A stretch of 64,000 nucleotides of DNA. Source: Oegoconia quadripuncta (lineage: Eukaryota > Arthropoda > Insecta > Lepidoptera > Autostichidae). Both the position numbers and the translations under genes were made by a program. How positions within the stretch are numbered: position 1 is the stretch's first letter; the number at the start of each line of letters is the position of its first letter. The notes under the pieces were generated by a model. That model saw only the letters and a list, made by a program, of their open reading frames with translations. It searched no databases and was not told the DNA's origin. Below are positions 51,846 through 62,491 of the stretch, one piece after another. The stretch is from assembly GCA_949316235.1 (NCBI GenBank), contig OX438745.1, positions 4,593,001 through 4,657,000 on the forward strand. The letters are read 5' to 3'.

Positions 51846-52066
51846 TTGCTTTTGGAGTCGAAACCTTAGGTTCTTGGGGGCTGGGCGCTCTTAAATATTT
51901 CTTCAATATTTCAAAGCGTTTAGTCGATGTCACTGGTGACCCGAGAGCTGGTTGTTTCCTCGCTCAACGCTTAAGTATCTGCATCCAGCGAGGAAACGCT
52001 CTGCTAGCGTTTTGGGTACTTTGCCACGCGGCCCCAATTTTTACTTTTGTCCTAGTTTATATTTAA
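51846..52066 (+). pseudogene. PD-(D/E)XK-like domain, copy e
   Basis: Encodes LAFGVETLGSWGLGALKYFF, NISKRLVDVTGDPRAGCFLA and QRLSICIQRGNALLAFWVLC, ending with a stop after LPHAAPIFTF-like codons. It is the C-terminal half of the domain and lies right behind the LINE-B tail, so LINE-B is flanked by two copies (d and e) of this family that overlap in the VETLG region. Confidence 0.65.
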
Positions 52067-52439
52067 ATGCCATTTTTTATTTGTTACTGTTTTTAAATAA
52101 ATAAATTTCCAAATTAACCAAATTAAATATTATGTACACATATTAAAAATGTATCTACCCATGATATAACTAGGCAAAGTTTTTAATGAGAAATAAATTT
52201 ATCTTATTTCAGAGAATATAAAATCAAAATATAGTCATAATAATTAGTAATTAGTGTATCAGGAAGTCAAAGAAAAGGCGAAATGTAGAGAAGGTGGAAA
52301 TATTTATTTAAGACCTAGTGTTACTCGTAAACATGTTTGTGAGTGTGACTATATTTGTGATACTGCAATAGACATACTGAATACTGAATGACTCCACAGA
52401 CGCATGGCTTTTAAATATAAGGGAGAGTCGTAATAATCT

Positions 52440-53448
52440 AAATATATAAAGGAAGAAACTGACTGACTGACTGACTGACTGACTGACATATCAACGCACA
52501 GGCCAAACCGCTGGGTCTAAAGTTTCCAAATTTGGCACGTAGGTTCCTTATGAGGTCTAGGGGAGCACTAAGAAAGGATTTTTCAAAATTCACCCTTTAA
52601 GGGGGTGAAACAGGGGTGGGAAGTTTGTATGAAGAAACAGTATAACTTGGACATTTCGACTATTTTCGACTCGAAACTTTGCAAGAGTACTCCTAGGAAC
52701 AAATAAGCTAATACGTGTTTTGAGATTTTTCGAAAAACAACCCCCTGGGTTGTGAAATGGGGGTTAAAACCATAAAATCGATATTGGTGTCGTTTTTTGG
52801 TTTTATGGGATGTTGATTATGAAAATGACATTTATTTTAAGTTAACCCTCTAGGGTTGAGATAGGGGTGGGGGTTGCTACCAAAAAAGTCTATATTGGAC
52901 AACCCCCTGGGGTGTGAAATGGGGGTTAAAACCATATAAACGATAATGGTGTCGTTATTTAGATTTTATGGGATGTTGATTATGAATATGACATTTATTT
53001 TAAGTTAACCCTCTAGGGTTGAGATAGGGGTGGGGGTTAATACCAAAAAAGTCAATATTGGTGTCATTATTTAGGTTTTTTGGGACGTTGATTACGAAAA
53101 TGCCATTTGTTTTGAAGCTAACCCCTTGGGGTTAGAGAATGAGATAAGGGTGAGTTGAGATTTTTCGAAAAACAGCCCCCTGGGGTGTGAAATGGGGGTT
53201 GAAACCATAAAATTGATATTGGTGTCGTTATTTAGGTTTTTTGGGATGTTGATTATGAAAATGACATTTATTTTAAGCCAACCCTCTAGGGGTGAGATAG
53301 GGGTGGGGGATGATACCAAAAAAGTCTATATTGGTGTTGTTATTTAGGTTTTTTGGGACGTTGATTGCGAAAATGTCATCTTTTGAAGCTAACCCCTTAC
53401 GGGTTGCGATAGTGGTAGGGGTTGAAATCACAAATTCAAATTGGTGTC
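52440..53448 (+). repeat. (GACT)n microsatellite and ~200-bp degenerate tandem repeat
   Basis: About seven GACT units (52456-52486) lead into a block in which CCCCCTGGGGTGTGAAATGG, GGTTAAAACCAT, TTATGGGATGTTGATTATGA and CCCTCTAGGGTTGAGATAGG recur in order about four times at varying distances (roughly 150-250 bp). The period shortens and degrades until it passes into the 14-bp minisatellite. Stops break all frames. Confidence 0.7.
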
Positions 53449-54990
53449 GAAGTCGAAGAGTCAAAGTCGAAGAGTCAATGTCGAAGATTCAAATTCGAAA
53501 TTCAAAGTCGAAGGCTCAAATTCGAAGGCTCAAAGTCGAAGGCTCAAAGTCGAAGGCTCAAATTCGAAGGCTCAAAGTCGAAGACTCAAAGTCGAAGACT
53601 CAAAGTCGAAGGCTCAAAATCGAAGGCTCAAAATCGAAGGCTCAAAGTCGAAAGCTCAAAGTCCAAGGCTCAAAGTCGAAGGCTCAAAATGGAATGCTCA
53701 AAATCGAATGCTCAAAGACGAAGGCTCAAAGTCGAAGGCTCAAAATCGAAGGCTCAAAGTCGAAAGCTCAAAGTCCAAGGCTCAAAGTCGAAGGCTCAAA
53801 ATCGAATGCTCAAAGACGAAGGCTCAAAGTCGAAGGCTCAAAGTCGAAGACTCAAAGTCGAAGACTCAAAGTCGAAAGCTCAAAGTCGAAGGCTCAAAAT
53901 CGAAGGCTCAAAGACGAAGGCTCAAAGTCTAAGGCTCAAAGTCGAAGACTCAAAGTCGAAGATTCAAATTCGAAATTCAAAGACGAAGGCTCAAAGTCGA
54001 AGGCTCAAAGTCGAAGACTCAAAGTCGAAGACTCAAAGTCGAAAGCTCAAAGTCGAAGGCTCAAAATCAAAGGCTCAAAATCGAAGGCTCAAAGACGAAG
54101 GCTCAAAGTCGAAGGCTCAAAGTCGAAGACTCAAAGTCGAAGATTCAAATTCGAAATTCAAAGTCGAAGGCTCAAAGACGAAGGCTCAAAGTCGAAGGCT
54201 CAAAGTCGAAGGCTCAAATTCGAAGGCTCAAAATCGAAGGCTCAAAGTCGAAAGCTCAAAGTCCAAGGCTCAAAGTCGAAGGCTCAAAATCGAATGCTCA
54301 AAATCGAATGCTCAAAGACGAAGGCTCAAAGTCGAAGGCTCAAAATCGAAGGCTCAAAATCGAAGGCTCAAAATCGAAGGCTCAAAGTCGAAAGCTCAAA
54401 GTCCAAGGCTCAAAGTCGAAGGCTCAAAATCGAATGCTCAAAGACGAAGGCTCAAAGTCGAAGGCTCAAAGTCGAAGACTCAAAGTCGAAGACTCAAAGT
54501 CGAAAGCTCAAAGTCGAAGGCTCAAAATCGAAGGCTCAAAGACGAAGGCTCAAAGTCGAAGGCTCAAAGTCGAAGACTCAAAGTCGAAGACTCAAATTCG
54601 AAATTCAAAGTCGAAGGCTCAAAGACGAAGGCTCAAAGTCGAAGGCTCAAAGTCGAAGACTCAAAGTCGAAGACTCAAAGTCGAAAGCTCAAAGTCGAAG
54701 GCTCAAAATCGAAGGCTCAAAATCGAAGGCTCAAAGACGAAGACTCAAAGTCGAAGGCTCAAAGTCGAAGACTCAAAGTCGAAGATTCAAATTCGAAATT
54801 CAAAGTCGAAGGCTCAAAGTCGAAGGCTCAAATTCGAAGGCTCAAAGTCGAAGACTCAAAGTCGAAGACTCAAAGTCGAAGGCTCAAATTCGAAGGCTCA
54901 AAGTCGAAGGCTCAAAATCGAAGGCTCAAAGTCAAAGGCTCAAAGTCGAAGACTCAAAGTCGAAGATTCAAAGTCGAAAAGTAAAATTCA
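53449..54990 (+). repeat. 14-bp minisatellite with higher-order structure
   Basis: More than 100 units of a 14-bp word (TCAAAGTCGAAGGC and variants GGC/GAC/AGC, and A/T for G at the fifth to sixth base). Because 14 is not a multiple of 3 and no variant makes a stop, all three + frames stay open (up to 568 codons), giving repeated RLKVEGSKSKAQS-type peptides. A longer motif, GAAGATTCAAATTCGAAATT, recurs at several places, indicating a higher-order repeat. It is not a gene. Confidence 0.95.
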
Positions 54991-55100
54991 TAGTCAAAGT
55001 CATGTCAAAGTCATAGTCAAAATCATAGTCAAAGTCATAGTCAAAGTCATAGTCATAGGCAAAGTCATAGTCAAAGTCATAGTCGAAGTCATAGTCTTTT
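54991..55100 (+). repeat. 12-bp minisatellite (GTCAAAGTCATA)
   Basis: About eight units of a 12-bp variant of the same word follow the 14-bp array directly, with GGC-to-TCATA changes. It ends at AGTCTTTTAATGG. Confidence 0.85.
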
Positions 55101-56175
55101 AATGGATCCCTGTCTTAATTCATTTACCTGGCAACACACCAACATGGTTCCACATACCTGTTATCTGCCCTGGGTCTTTTCCTGTTTGAGATAAACTCTA
55201 CATGGTAATTTTTCTGCTGAATGTATTCCCGTGGGAAAGTAATAAAGTGTTGATTCATGTAGTCTACGCGGACGAAGTCGCGGGCAGCTGCTAGTTCAAT
55301 ATAATTACGTGGGAAACATTGAGTCATATTAAAAAAGTTTTTGTTTTGTAACCTGTGTGATCAAATCTTTTACAGAAATAATGTCTTTCGGCTCTTTGCT
55401 GAAGTCTTGTAGTAAAAACTTGTAGTTGATTTTTAAAGCTAACTCCGTATCAATTGATAATATTTTTGAATGTATAAATATTTACTAATTTATAAAAACT
55501 TATGAGCTTTAGTAATAGTTGAGTACTTACACGAAATTTAACCCTCGTGTTTATAGGGGCCTCGCACCAGGTCCCTTGACGTGCGAGGCCGTGGGCGAGG
55601 GCCCGTTTCAATAGAGTCACGTGGGCATAGTCTTCTTCATTCTAGTATAAAGGGTTACAGTACCAGAAATGTGGAGGCCAGATTGCTACACTGAGCAGCC
55701 ATTATTGAAACGTTTACCACATCACTATTGGCTTCAATTTTACATAAGAATTTGTTTTTGATTGTTTTTTTTAGCTCATTTTTAAACTATTCCAAAGCTG
55801 TGTAAGCATTTTCATAAAAGTCATAATATTGTCCAATACTTACTACTTACTGATTGCAAAATCGCGCAGATGGAATAAGCCTAATTCATCGATCGCAATG
55901 TGAAATACGCCTTAGTAAATAAATTAGATTATACCAAACACTTTATAAAGGAGTCTTTTTATAATGATTGATGGTCGACACTTTAGAAGGCATATTGAAA
56001 ACTTTTTGGACCTGTGAGTGCTATTCAGTCTTTTATATTCGCCCGCGCTTGCTTTAATCAATGTATTGATGGATGTCCCTCTTATAATCAAACATCCACT
56101 CTATACATTTAATAAAATCGTAAAGGTAACTCGTCTGAACGGGCATCATTGAAAACTACAGAATTTTCAAAAGAG
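55101..56175. other. No gene recognised, one strong hairpin
   Basis: A GC-rich 10-bp perfect hairpin, GGCCTCGCAC / GTGCGAGGCC, lies at 55558-55567 and 55581-55590. A short fragment of the CCGCGGCTTCG-type repeat (ACGAAGTCGCGGGCAG) is at about 55270. Nothing else is supported. Confidence 0.5.
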
Positions 56176-56470
56176 TTTTATAAACCGGCCAAGTGCGTGT
56201 CGGGCCACGCATGTATGCAACATTTATTATTTTCATTGTCAATACAATTTCTAGATTAATCCGCATAATGGAAGATAGACTTATACATTTATAAGGTAAC
56301 ATAAAAATATAATTCTATATTATTGCCATGGTATTTTATAAATGTAAGTTTTATAAACCGACCAAGTGCGTGTCGGGCCACGCATGTATGCAACATTTAT
56401 TATTTTCATTTTCAATGCAATTTGTATATTAATCAGCATAATGGCAGATAGACTTATACATTTATAAGTA
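56176..56470 (+). repeat. Tandem duplication of ~125-bp segment
   Basis: Two copies start at AAACCG(G/A)CCAAGTGCGTGTC (about 56182 and 56355) and end at GACTTATACATTTATAAG. They are about 173 bp apart, with few differences. The CCAAGTGCGTGTCGGGC phrase is a widespread lepidopteran repeat word. Confidence 0.75.
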
Positions 56471-57510
56471 TTCTTGCTCTGATTTAAAACCCGTGAACGC
56501 TGGAGTCCCGCAAGGCTGCGTACTATCCCCCACCCTGTTTCTACTGCATATCAATGATATGTTACAAACCAGTGACTTCCATTGTTATGCGGATGACAGT
56601 ACGGGTGATGCCTTATATGCCGGCCGTGCTAATCTTTCTCAGGCGCACGTTGATGAGTGTCGGGAAAAGCTTGTGTCTGAAATCGAGACCTCACTAGACC
56701 AAGTCTCTAATTGGGGCATTTTCAACCTAGTTAAGTTTAACCCCAAAAAGACACAAGTTTGCGCATTCACCGCAAAGAAGATTCCATTTCCCTTGTCTCT
56801 TCAATTTCAGAGCACTCCCCTTGACGTTAAGCTGAGTATTGGGATTCTCGGAGTGAACATCTCCAGTAACATTCAATTCCGCGGTCATCTGGAGGATAAG
56901 GCCAAGTTGGCCTCCAAAAAGTTAGGTGTCCTCAGTAGAGCGGCTCGTTACTTCACGCCGGCTCACCGCCTCCAACTTTATAAGGCGCAAGTTCGGCCGC
57001 ACGTGGAGTATTGTTCTCACCTATGGGCTGGGGCACCTCAGTACCAGCTTCTTCCTTTTGACCGCGTTCAACGTCGCGCAGTCCGAATTGTCGGCCAAGA
57101 GAGTCTCACTGACCGACTGGATCCCCTGGCGTTGCGAAGAGACGTCGCGTCCCTCTGCATTCTCTATCACATATTTCATGGGGAGTGTTCTGAAGAACTG
57201 TTCGAGCTAATACCCGCTGCTCAATTTAACCGATACACTTCTCGGAGAAAATTAAATTTCCATCCACATCACCTGGATGAGTGGAAGTCTACCACTGTAC
57301 GTTTCTCAAGAAACTTCTTACCACGTACGACCACCCTGTGGAACGGACTTCCGGCAGCGGTATTCCCGAACGAGTACGACATTGGAACCTTCAAGAAACG
57401 AGCCTACACTTTCCTCAAAGGCCGGCAACGCATCTGTGACCCTTTTGGTGTTAATTTTATAAATGTAAATACCTAAATATAAGGTGGGTTGTTGTTGTTG
57501 TTTTTTATCT
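56471..57510 (+). pseudogene. LINE-E, 5'-truncated RT fragment with (GTT)n tail
   Basis: A 327-codon open frame (56493-57476) begins inside RT at [20 protein letters not shown] and has the catalytic YADDST. It then keeps the whole thumb and C-terminal part: [70 protein letters not shown], and [20 protein letters not shown]. It ends with a (GTT)n tail at about 57487-57502. EN and the first RT motifs are missing, but the frame is undamaged. It belongs to the same broad group as LINE-D. Confidence 0.85.
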
Positions 57511-58284
57511 AGTTTACATTTGTGTCATTTTGAATGTGTTAACGATACATAATATGTCTGTGGGTGATTGACATGTATGGAAGAAAAAGGAAAATCTTCC
57601 ACCGGGCTGTTGGTATTGCCCGGGGACCGCGATCCAACGTTATTAGTGGCCTTCTGCCTATACGCATTGTCTTGAGAAAACTTCGTTAGGGCGATGTAGA
57701 ATTCGCTCTCTGATTGGTCGGCTTAGTAATGACACCATTCACTCTGCCCACGAATGTCTTCATTTGTTTTTGAAAGAACACATTGACCGTGTTCAGTTGC
57801 ATATCGACTAAGTTAAGGGTAACAGTTAGTTATCAATAACTTACAAAATTTCTCATCTCTGCGCTCTGAGTGCGTGCGCTGAGTTGAGCGGGCCACCACG
57901 CCCCGATTATAAACATAATATCATGTGTCAATTTACATTCTACAGGAGAGTATAATTTCTAAGCAACCTTATGCAGCCTCTATAAGGTCCACAATCGATG
58001 GCGCGCCTGGAACCTATCACGTGTACTCAGCTTACGGCTCTATTCCAATTGCCAAGATAAAATTTTATTAGAAACTAACTTTCCGACCGCGGCTTTTCTT
58101 TTGTTTTGTATCTTATGTCTTGTATCTTGGACACAAGTAATGATGTTTCTGCACGTATGTTTAATCATTTTTAACCGCCGACGAGAAACGCCGAGTGTTT
58201 TGTGTTTAACGTATATAGGTTTAATGGCGTTGTGTGTGCTTATGTGTATTCAACCTTTGTCCCGATCTGTCATATTAATGTGTG
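57511..58284. other. No gene recognised
   Basis: A weak match to a LINE C-terminus (DTIHSAHECLHLFLKEHIDR at about 57730-57795) is possible but too short. The 64-codon ORF at 58101 has no known feature. Confidence 0.4.
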
Positions 58285-58420
58285 ATCCGATTTGAATGCA
58301 TTTTTTTATAGCATGTAGTAGATATAACGAAGGTTAAAGGTTATTTAGGTATGTTTGATGAAACTCCGTCAAGCCGATTCGATAATATTTAACTTTTAGA
58401 TTTACTTTAGATTCGATAAT
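58285..58420 (+). repeat. Fragment of GT-type dispersed repeat
   Basis: ATTTGAATGCATTTTTTTAT and CAAGCCGATTCGATAATATT match words of the repeat at 17426-17740 and 62967-63180. Confidence 0.45.
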
Positions 58421-58800
58421 ATTTAAAATTAGTGACTACCTGAATGACAAAAACGCGTGGTATACTTCGCCCAGCTTCCAGAAATTATAAAATTGTATTA
58501 GTTGCACACTTTTATAAATATAAAAAAAAGAAAAGAAAATGATCCTGTGGGTTTCTTGCGCCGCTTCTTTTCCCACAGATGATTTCCCTTTCCGAAGCGG
58601 TGGTAGCTTGGACATACTGACTGACAGAAAAATGCTTAGCCCTATTTTGTATTAGTACTGACTTATAATATTCAAATACAATACTTAAGAGATAATAATA
58701 TAAAAAAATATATTTAAATTTTTATTTCCAATAGATTTAAATTGACATTCAACAAATGATATCATGTATCTTACGTTGAAATAAATGCTTGAAGTTTGAA
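58421..58800 (+). repeat. LINE-B-type 3' end fragment
   Basis: Starts with codons KISDYLNDKNAWY (ATTAGTGACTACCTGAATGA), then the UTR with CTTCTTTTCCCACAGATGAT and TAGCCCTATTTTGTATTAGT, ending at GTTTGAAGTTTGACTT. A closely matching copy in the other orientation is at 2885-3195. Confidence 0.75.
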
Positions 58801-58897
58801 GTTTGACTTAAACACAGTTATTTAGAAGGCATTTCGGGGGTATCGTATTATGTAAAGATTATTTATGATTATTATGACGATATGTAGAAGACTATTA

Positions 58898-59165
58898 TGA
58901 CGAGTTTGGTGTAGTGGTTAGCAACTCTGACCACTATACTAAAAGGTTGCGGGTTCGAATCCCGCTGGGGGCATATGTTTGTGATGAATACGGACATGTG
59001 TACCCGAGTTATGGATGTTTTCATTTTTAATTAATATATTTACAAAAAAAATGTATTTATGTAGTATATCAACCATCTGGTATCCACAATACAAGCCTAT
59101 AGTTGCTTAGTGTGGAACTAGATGGCGCTGTGTGTATGTCTAAGGATATTTATTTATTGTGTGTG
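58898..59165 (+). mobile_element. SINE-II, full length
   Basis: Head GAGTTTGGTGTAGTGGTTAG, B box GGTTCGAATCCC at about 58951-58962, body and end TAGATGGCGCTGTGTGTATG. This is the clearest SINE-II copy here. Confidence 0.85.
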
Positions 59166-59599
59166 TGTCCACAGATACAAATAAATACTCATCTTAGCAA
59201 ATTTTCAAAACGATCGGATCATAGTCAGATGTTTATCAGTGACAAAATAAACAGAGACAGTTATTAGTGTGGATGATGAAAGGGCAAAGCAGCTTATACA
59301 GTCTCTAAATTGGAGAAGGCGATTACTAGACCTAACAGATTTTTTTTTTTGAATAGGTATATAGAAGAGACCCCCTTGTTTCTATACTTTCTTTCTGCTT
59401 TAACTAAGTAAATACAGTGAATCAATTTACCAAAACAGCTTCTCTCATCGCTGTTGCTAACTTAAATGAGAATTGTTTTTCGTAACTTTGGAAACTTAAT
59501 TGACTGCTTTTCATTATTTGGGTTTCGTTTTTTGGGTTCTGCAATTGAACTAAGAAAATAATAGGTACATACATACGTATGCTCACGGCATTAAAAGCA

Positions 59600-59888
59600 T
59601 TATCCTCATGTAGGGTGGACTCTGAGCTAGTTATGGACGCTATTGAAAGCCTCAGTAAACTTGGGGGAAAGAAACAGAGTCCATCTGGTGTGGATCCCTG
59701 GACATATAGGAATTGAGGAAAACGAGTGCGCTGACCAGACTGGCTAGGAAGGGCTCGGAACAAACTTTGATTGGACCGGAGCCATTTGTGGGACTCTTTA
59801 TGAGCGCCATACAATGGCCCACCAAAACTCTCCGCTCCTGCGCGGACTTCGCAGACTCAACGCCGTTGGAGCGAGACCCGGGGCTCTA
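59600..59888 (+). pseudogene. RNase H domain of an I/LOA-type LINE, decayed
   Basis: On the + strand, codons read GIEENECADQTARKGSEQTL (with one stop at about 59715 and frame changes), then IGPEPFVGLFMSAIQW. This is the C-terminal RNase H of I-type non-LTR retrotransposons (the usual text is VWIPGHIGIEENECADELARKG). Upstream S...VDSELVMDAIESL is the helix before it. The later zinc-knuckle and tail part lies at about 60024-60125 (GLSDSRSVMCSLGVGRVLEG-like codons). Confidence 0.65.
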
Positions 59889-60024
59889 CCGCCTAACTGA
59901 AAGCTATAGCGATAGCCATAGCAATGCACTGTCTGTCTTGGTCATTGTGTTACAATATGTCAAGGACGGATAGTGCATTGACGTCATAAACGATAGCAAT
60001 TCCCAAAGCAATTGAGTTAGGCGG
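59889..60024. repeat. Imperfect palindrome inside the RNase H LINE fragment
   Basis: Outer arms CCGCCTAACT (59889-59898) and AGTTAGGCGG (60015-60024) are perfect, and an inner pair CAATGCACT (59922-59930)/AGTGCATTG (59972-59980) is also perfect. Between them similarity is weaker. It could be a small foldback element, or two opposed copies of the LINE sequence itself. Confidence 0.6.
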
Positions 60025-60394
60025 TCTGACAGCAGGAGTGTAATGTGTTCGCTGGGAGTTGGCCGAGTGTTAGAAGGGCGTGTTTGCAGTGCTGTGAGAT
60101 TGATGGATGATAATATACCAAAACACACTTAGATAAATAATTCAGAATAGCTATAAATTCTGGTGACTAATTTGTTCTACCCAATTAACCGTACAGTGCA
60201 TTGGTAATTTTACTGTAATGCTGTATGTGAAAGACTGAATAAATAAATAAATAAATGGCTTTGAAAACTCATTATAGAGAGCAACACGCTAGGGAGCTAA
60301 TTTCAACGGACTTAGACATTTCAAAATGTTTATTGACGATAATAACCAAGAAAATCTGCAGGTTGAACAGAGAGTAAACCAGTTTCATAGTAGG

Positions 60395-60505
60395 TGCGAA
60401 TAGGTGCCGGCGTGGTGGATTATGACCCATACGCTCTCTCAATGAGAGGAGGCTGTACTCCAACAGTAGTAGGGTTGTTAAGGCTGATTGATGACGATTA
60501 TGTTG
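60395..60505 (+). repeat. SINE-III 3' end
   Basis: Contains GTGCCGGCGTGGTGGATTAT, GACCCATACGCTCTCTC and AGGCTGATTGATGACGATTA, matching the last third of the copy at 60528. Confidence 0.6.
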
Positions 60506-60527
60506 ATTAAATTAACAACTGACTCGT

Positions 60528-60845
60528 CTAGCGTCGGTGGCTCTGCGGTTAAGACGCGGTCTCCCAATTTGGGAGGTACGTGTTCGATTCTCAGGCAGGC
60601 CATGTACCAACAAGTTTTTAAATTTAATTTAATTACTTATGTGCATTTATTCGTCTGCTTTTGAACAGTGAAGGTAAACATCGTGAGGAAATCTGCATGC
60701 CTGAGAAATAAAAATTCAGAGGCATGTGAAGTCCTCGACCCGCATTGGGCCAGCGTGGTGGACTATGGCCCATACTCTCTCATTACGAGGGAAGGTCTAT
60801 ATCAATGCAGTGGGGTGTTTACGGGCTGATGATAATGATGAACAA
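60528..60845 (+). mobile_element. SINE-III, full length
   Basis: tRNA-like head with box A TGGCTCTGCGGTTAAGACGC and a B box-like GTTCGATTCTC (about 60581), the GCAGGCCATGTACCAACAAG joint, a middle part with GAGGAAATCTGCATGCCTGA, and an RTE-like 3' end (TCAATGCAGTGGGGTGTTTA to GGGCTGATGATAATGATGA). The tail words match those of the RTE 3' ends, so this SINE is likely mobilised by the RTE machinery. Confidence 0.8.
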
Positions 60846-61044
60846 TTAACTGACTCTTAACAACATAAAAAATTTTTTTTTTCTCTTTTCACAATTTTTT
60901 TTTATTACACCTCTCATTGTTAAAACAATAATGCTTTTATTGTACCTCGTGATGTATCCCGGAACGTGTTAATTGCTTATTTACTTGAACTAACACCTCA
61001 AAGCTGTCAGGAAATTAATTTCTGCAGAACCCTAATTACAAAGT

Positions 61045-61312
61045 GCTCCAACACCACCTTCACCTGTTTCCAAAGTTTTCAAAGTCCCAAATAACACCAG
61101 GAACCGAAGATTGTTCGGATTTGTCTAAACAATCCCACGATTACCCAAACTTCGGTTATTTTAATGAAAAATGTTCGTACCTATTCCCAAAGTTGGAGTT
61201 GGAGACTTCAAAACATGCCGAACGAACGAATCTAAAGTTCGGAATGTCTCAGGTTAGGAATTTACCGTTTAAGCGTCCAATATTTGGGTGTGTAAGTTTT
61301 TGTTGAAAATTA
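61045..61312. repeat. Phrase-repetitive segment (TTCGGA / CCCAAA words)
   Basis: Words such as TTCCCAAAGTTG, CTAAAGTTCGGAATG, CCAAACTTCGG and their complements recur over about 250 bp. The 87-codon ORF across it has no domain. Probably the same class as 43468-44190. Confidence 0.4.
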
Positions 61313-61598
61313 CCCGATGGAAATAAAGTGATGGAGTGGTCATATTAAGCATCCATTCTCTAGAGAAATGTTTTCAAGGGTTTTTGGTATGAATGAGTCA
61401 ACAAGGAATAATAATAATAATAACTTTTTATTTGGTATAACCCCACATTTACTTAAAATTAGCAAATTCACTCGGAGACCAGCTGCATGATTCTCAGACC
61501 CCGCACTAGGAATATACAGCTTAGGTCAAACAGTTTACTTTCTATGCTCATACTACGAATAAAATTTGTACACTAAATACCAATATCCCAATAATTTT

Positions 61599-61912
61599 AA
61601 CCGACTGTGTGGCTCAATGTAAACAACATTGGGTTTACGATTCGGAGGTCGCGGGTTCGATCCCCAGCGGGGTACATGTTTAAGTACTCGGTTTGGTTGG
61701 TGGTAGGGCATTTTAAATGTCCGCCTGGCTAGCTACCACCATCTTATCTAAATCTGCCGCCAAGCAGTAATGTTAATAGCATTGTTGTGTTCCGGTTGTC
61801 AGAGATAAGATAGCCAGTCCCCCAAATTTGTTAGGGTTTCCGGGTCAGTACGCTTCCACCTTCGACCTCGTCTTCACTTAACATCAGGTGCGATGCAGGT
61901 CAAGTACGAACA
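61599..61912 (+). mobile_element. SINE-I, full length
   Basis: Head CCGACTGTGTGGCTCAATGT, B box GGTTCGATCCC, complete body to CTTCACTTAACATCAGGTGC. The A tail has been replaced by GTACGAACATAAAATATATAAA. Confidence 0.9.
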
Positions 61913-62115
61913 TAAAATATATAAATACATATAGGTAGATTTCTATGTTATATGCCGTTGTCTAGACGGTTCAACATGGCGCTCTCAAAATGTAAAAATC
62001 TTTTTGATTTATAAAGACTTAGATCAATATAACTTTCCAGGTTTTCAGAAAATATGCCACTTTAACCTGTCTCAGTATTGCCTTTTCGTATTCTTAAAAG
62101 AACGTTTCTTTTCAG

Positions 62116-62344
62116 GTAAATGGGAGCTCGGTTGGATCCTCTGTGACATATGGATCAGCCTGGATATCCTTCTCTGCACGGCCTCGATCCTTTCCCTATG
62201 TGCGATCAGCGTGGACAGATACCTGGCTGTGACCAGACCCCTGACGTATTCCAGGAGGCGAAGATCGAAGAAACTTGCGCTGACTATGATTTTCTTCGTG
62301 TGGATCTCTGCTGGTGCTATAACTTGCCCGCCTATGTTGGGATG
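62116..62344 (+). CDS. Biogenic-amine GPCR (tyramine receptor 2/3-like), TM3-TM4 exon
   Basis: Acceptor TTTCTTTTCAG (ends 62115) and donor GTAAGT (62345-62350). The exon completes codon 146 of the receptor (G) and ends in phase 2 within a Trp codon (W222). It encodes KWELGWILCDIWISLDILLC (Cys155, the disulphide Cys at 3.25, and Asp162 at 3.32, the amine-binding residue). Next comes TASILSLCAISVDRYLAVTR with Asp179-Arg180-Tyr181 (DRY). A basic loop (YSRRRRSKK) follows, then TM4 with Trp208 at 4.50, ending CPPMLGW. Phase and sequence join exactly to 27758, proving that both exons belong to one gene. TM5-7, the third loop and the C-terminus must lie beyond 64,000. The TyrR/TyrRII-like assignment is from recalled motif similarity. 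Confidence 0.85.
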
Positions 62345-62491
62345 GTAAGTTTTATTCATGTTTATAGGTATGTTTATAGGTACCCATGTTCATTTAGTTC
62401 GTCACCTGTCCCGTTGTCTGTAAGTAAACCTTACAAGGTAATGTCGACTCCCCGATAGTCTCATTAGCAGAAACTTTGCATACATAAGTTT

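Noticed and set aside
53310..55102. Overlapping ORFs of 568, 520, 264 and 163 codons rich in SKSKAQSRRLKVEG peptides
   Set aside because: They are produced by a stop-free 14-bp repeat read in three frames; no start context, domain or unique sequence supports a protein.
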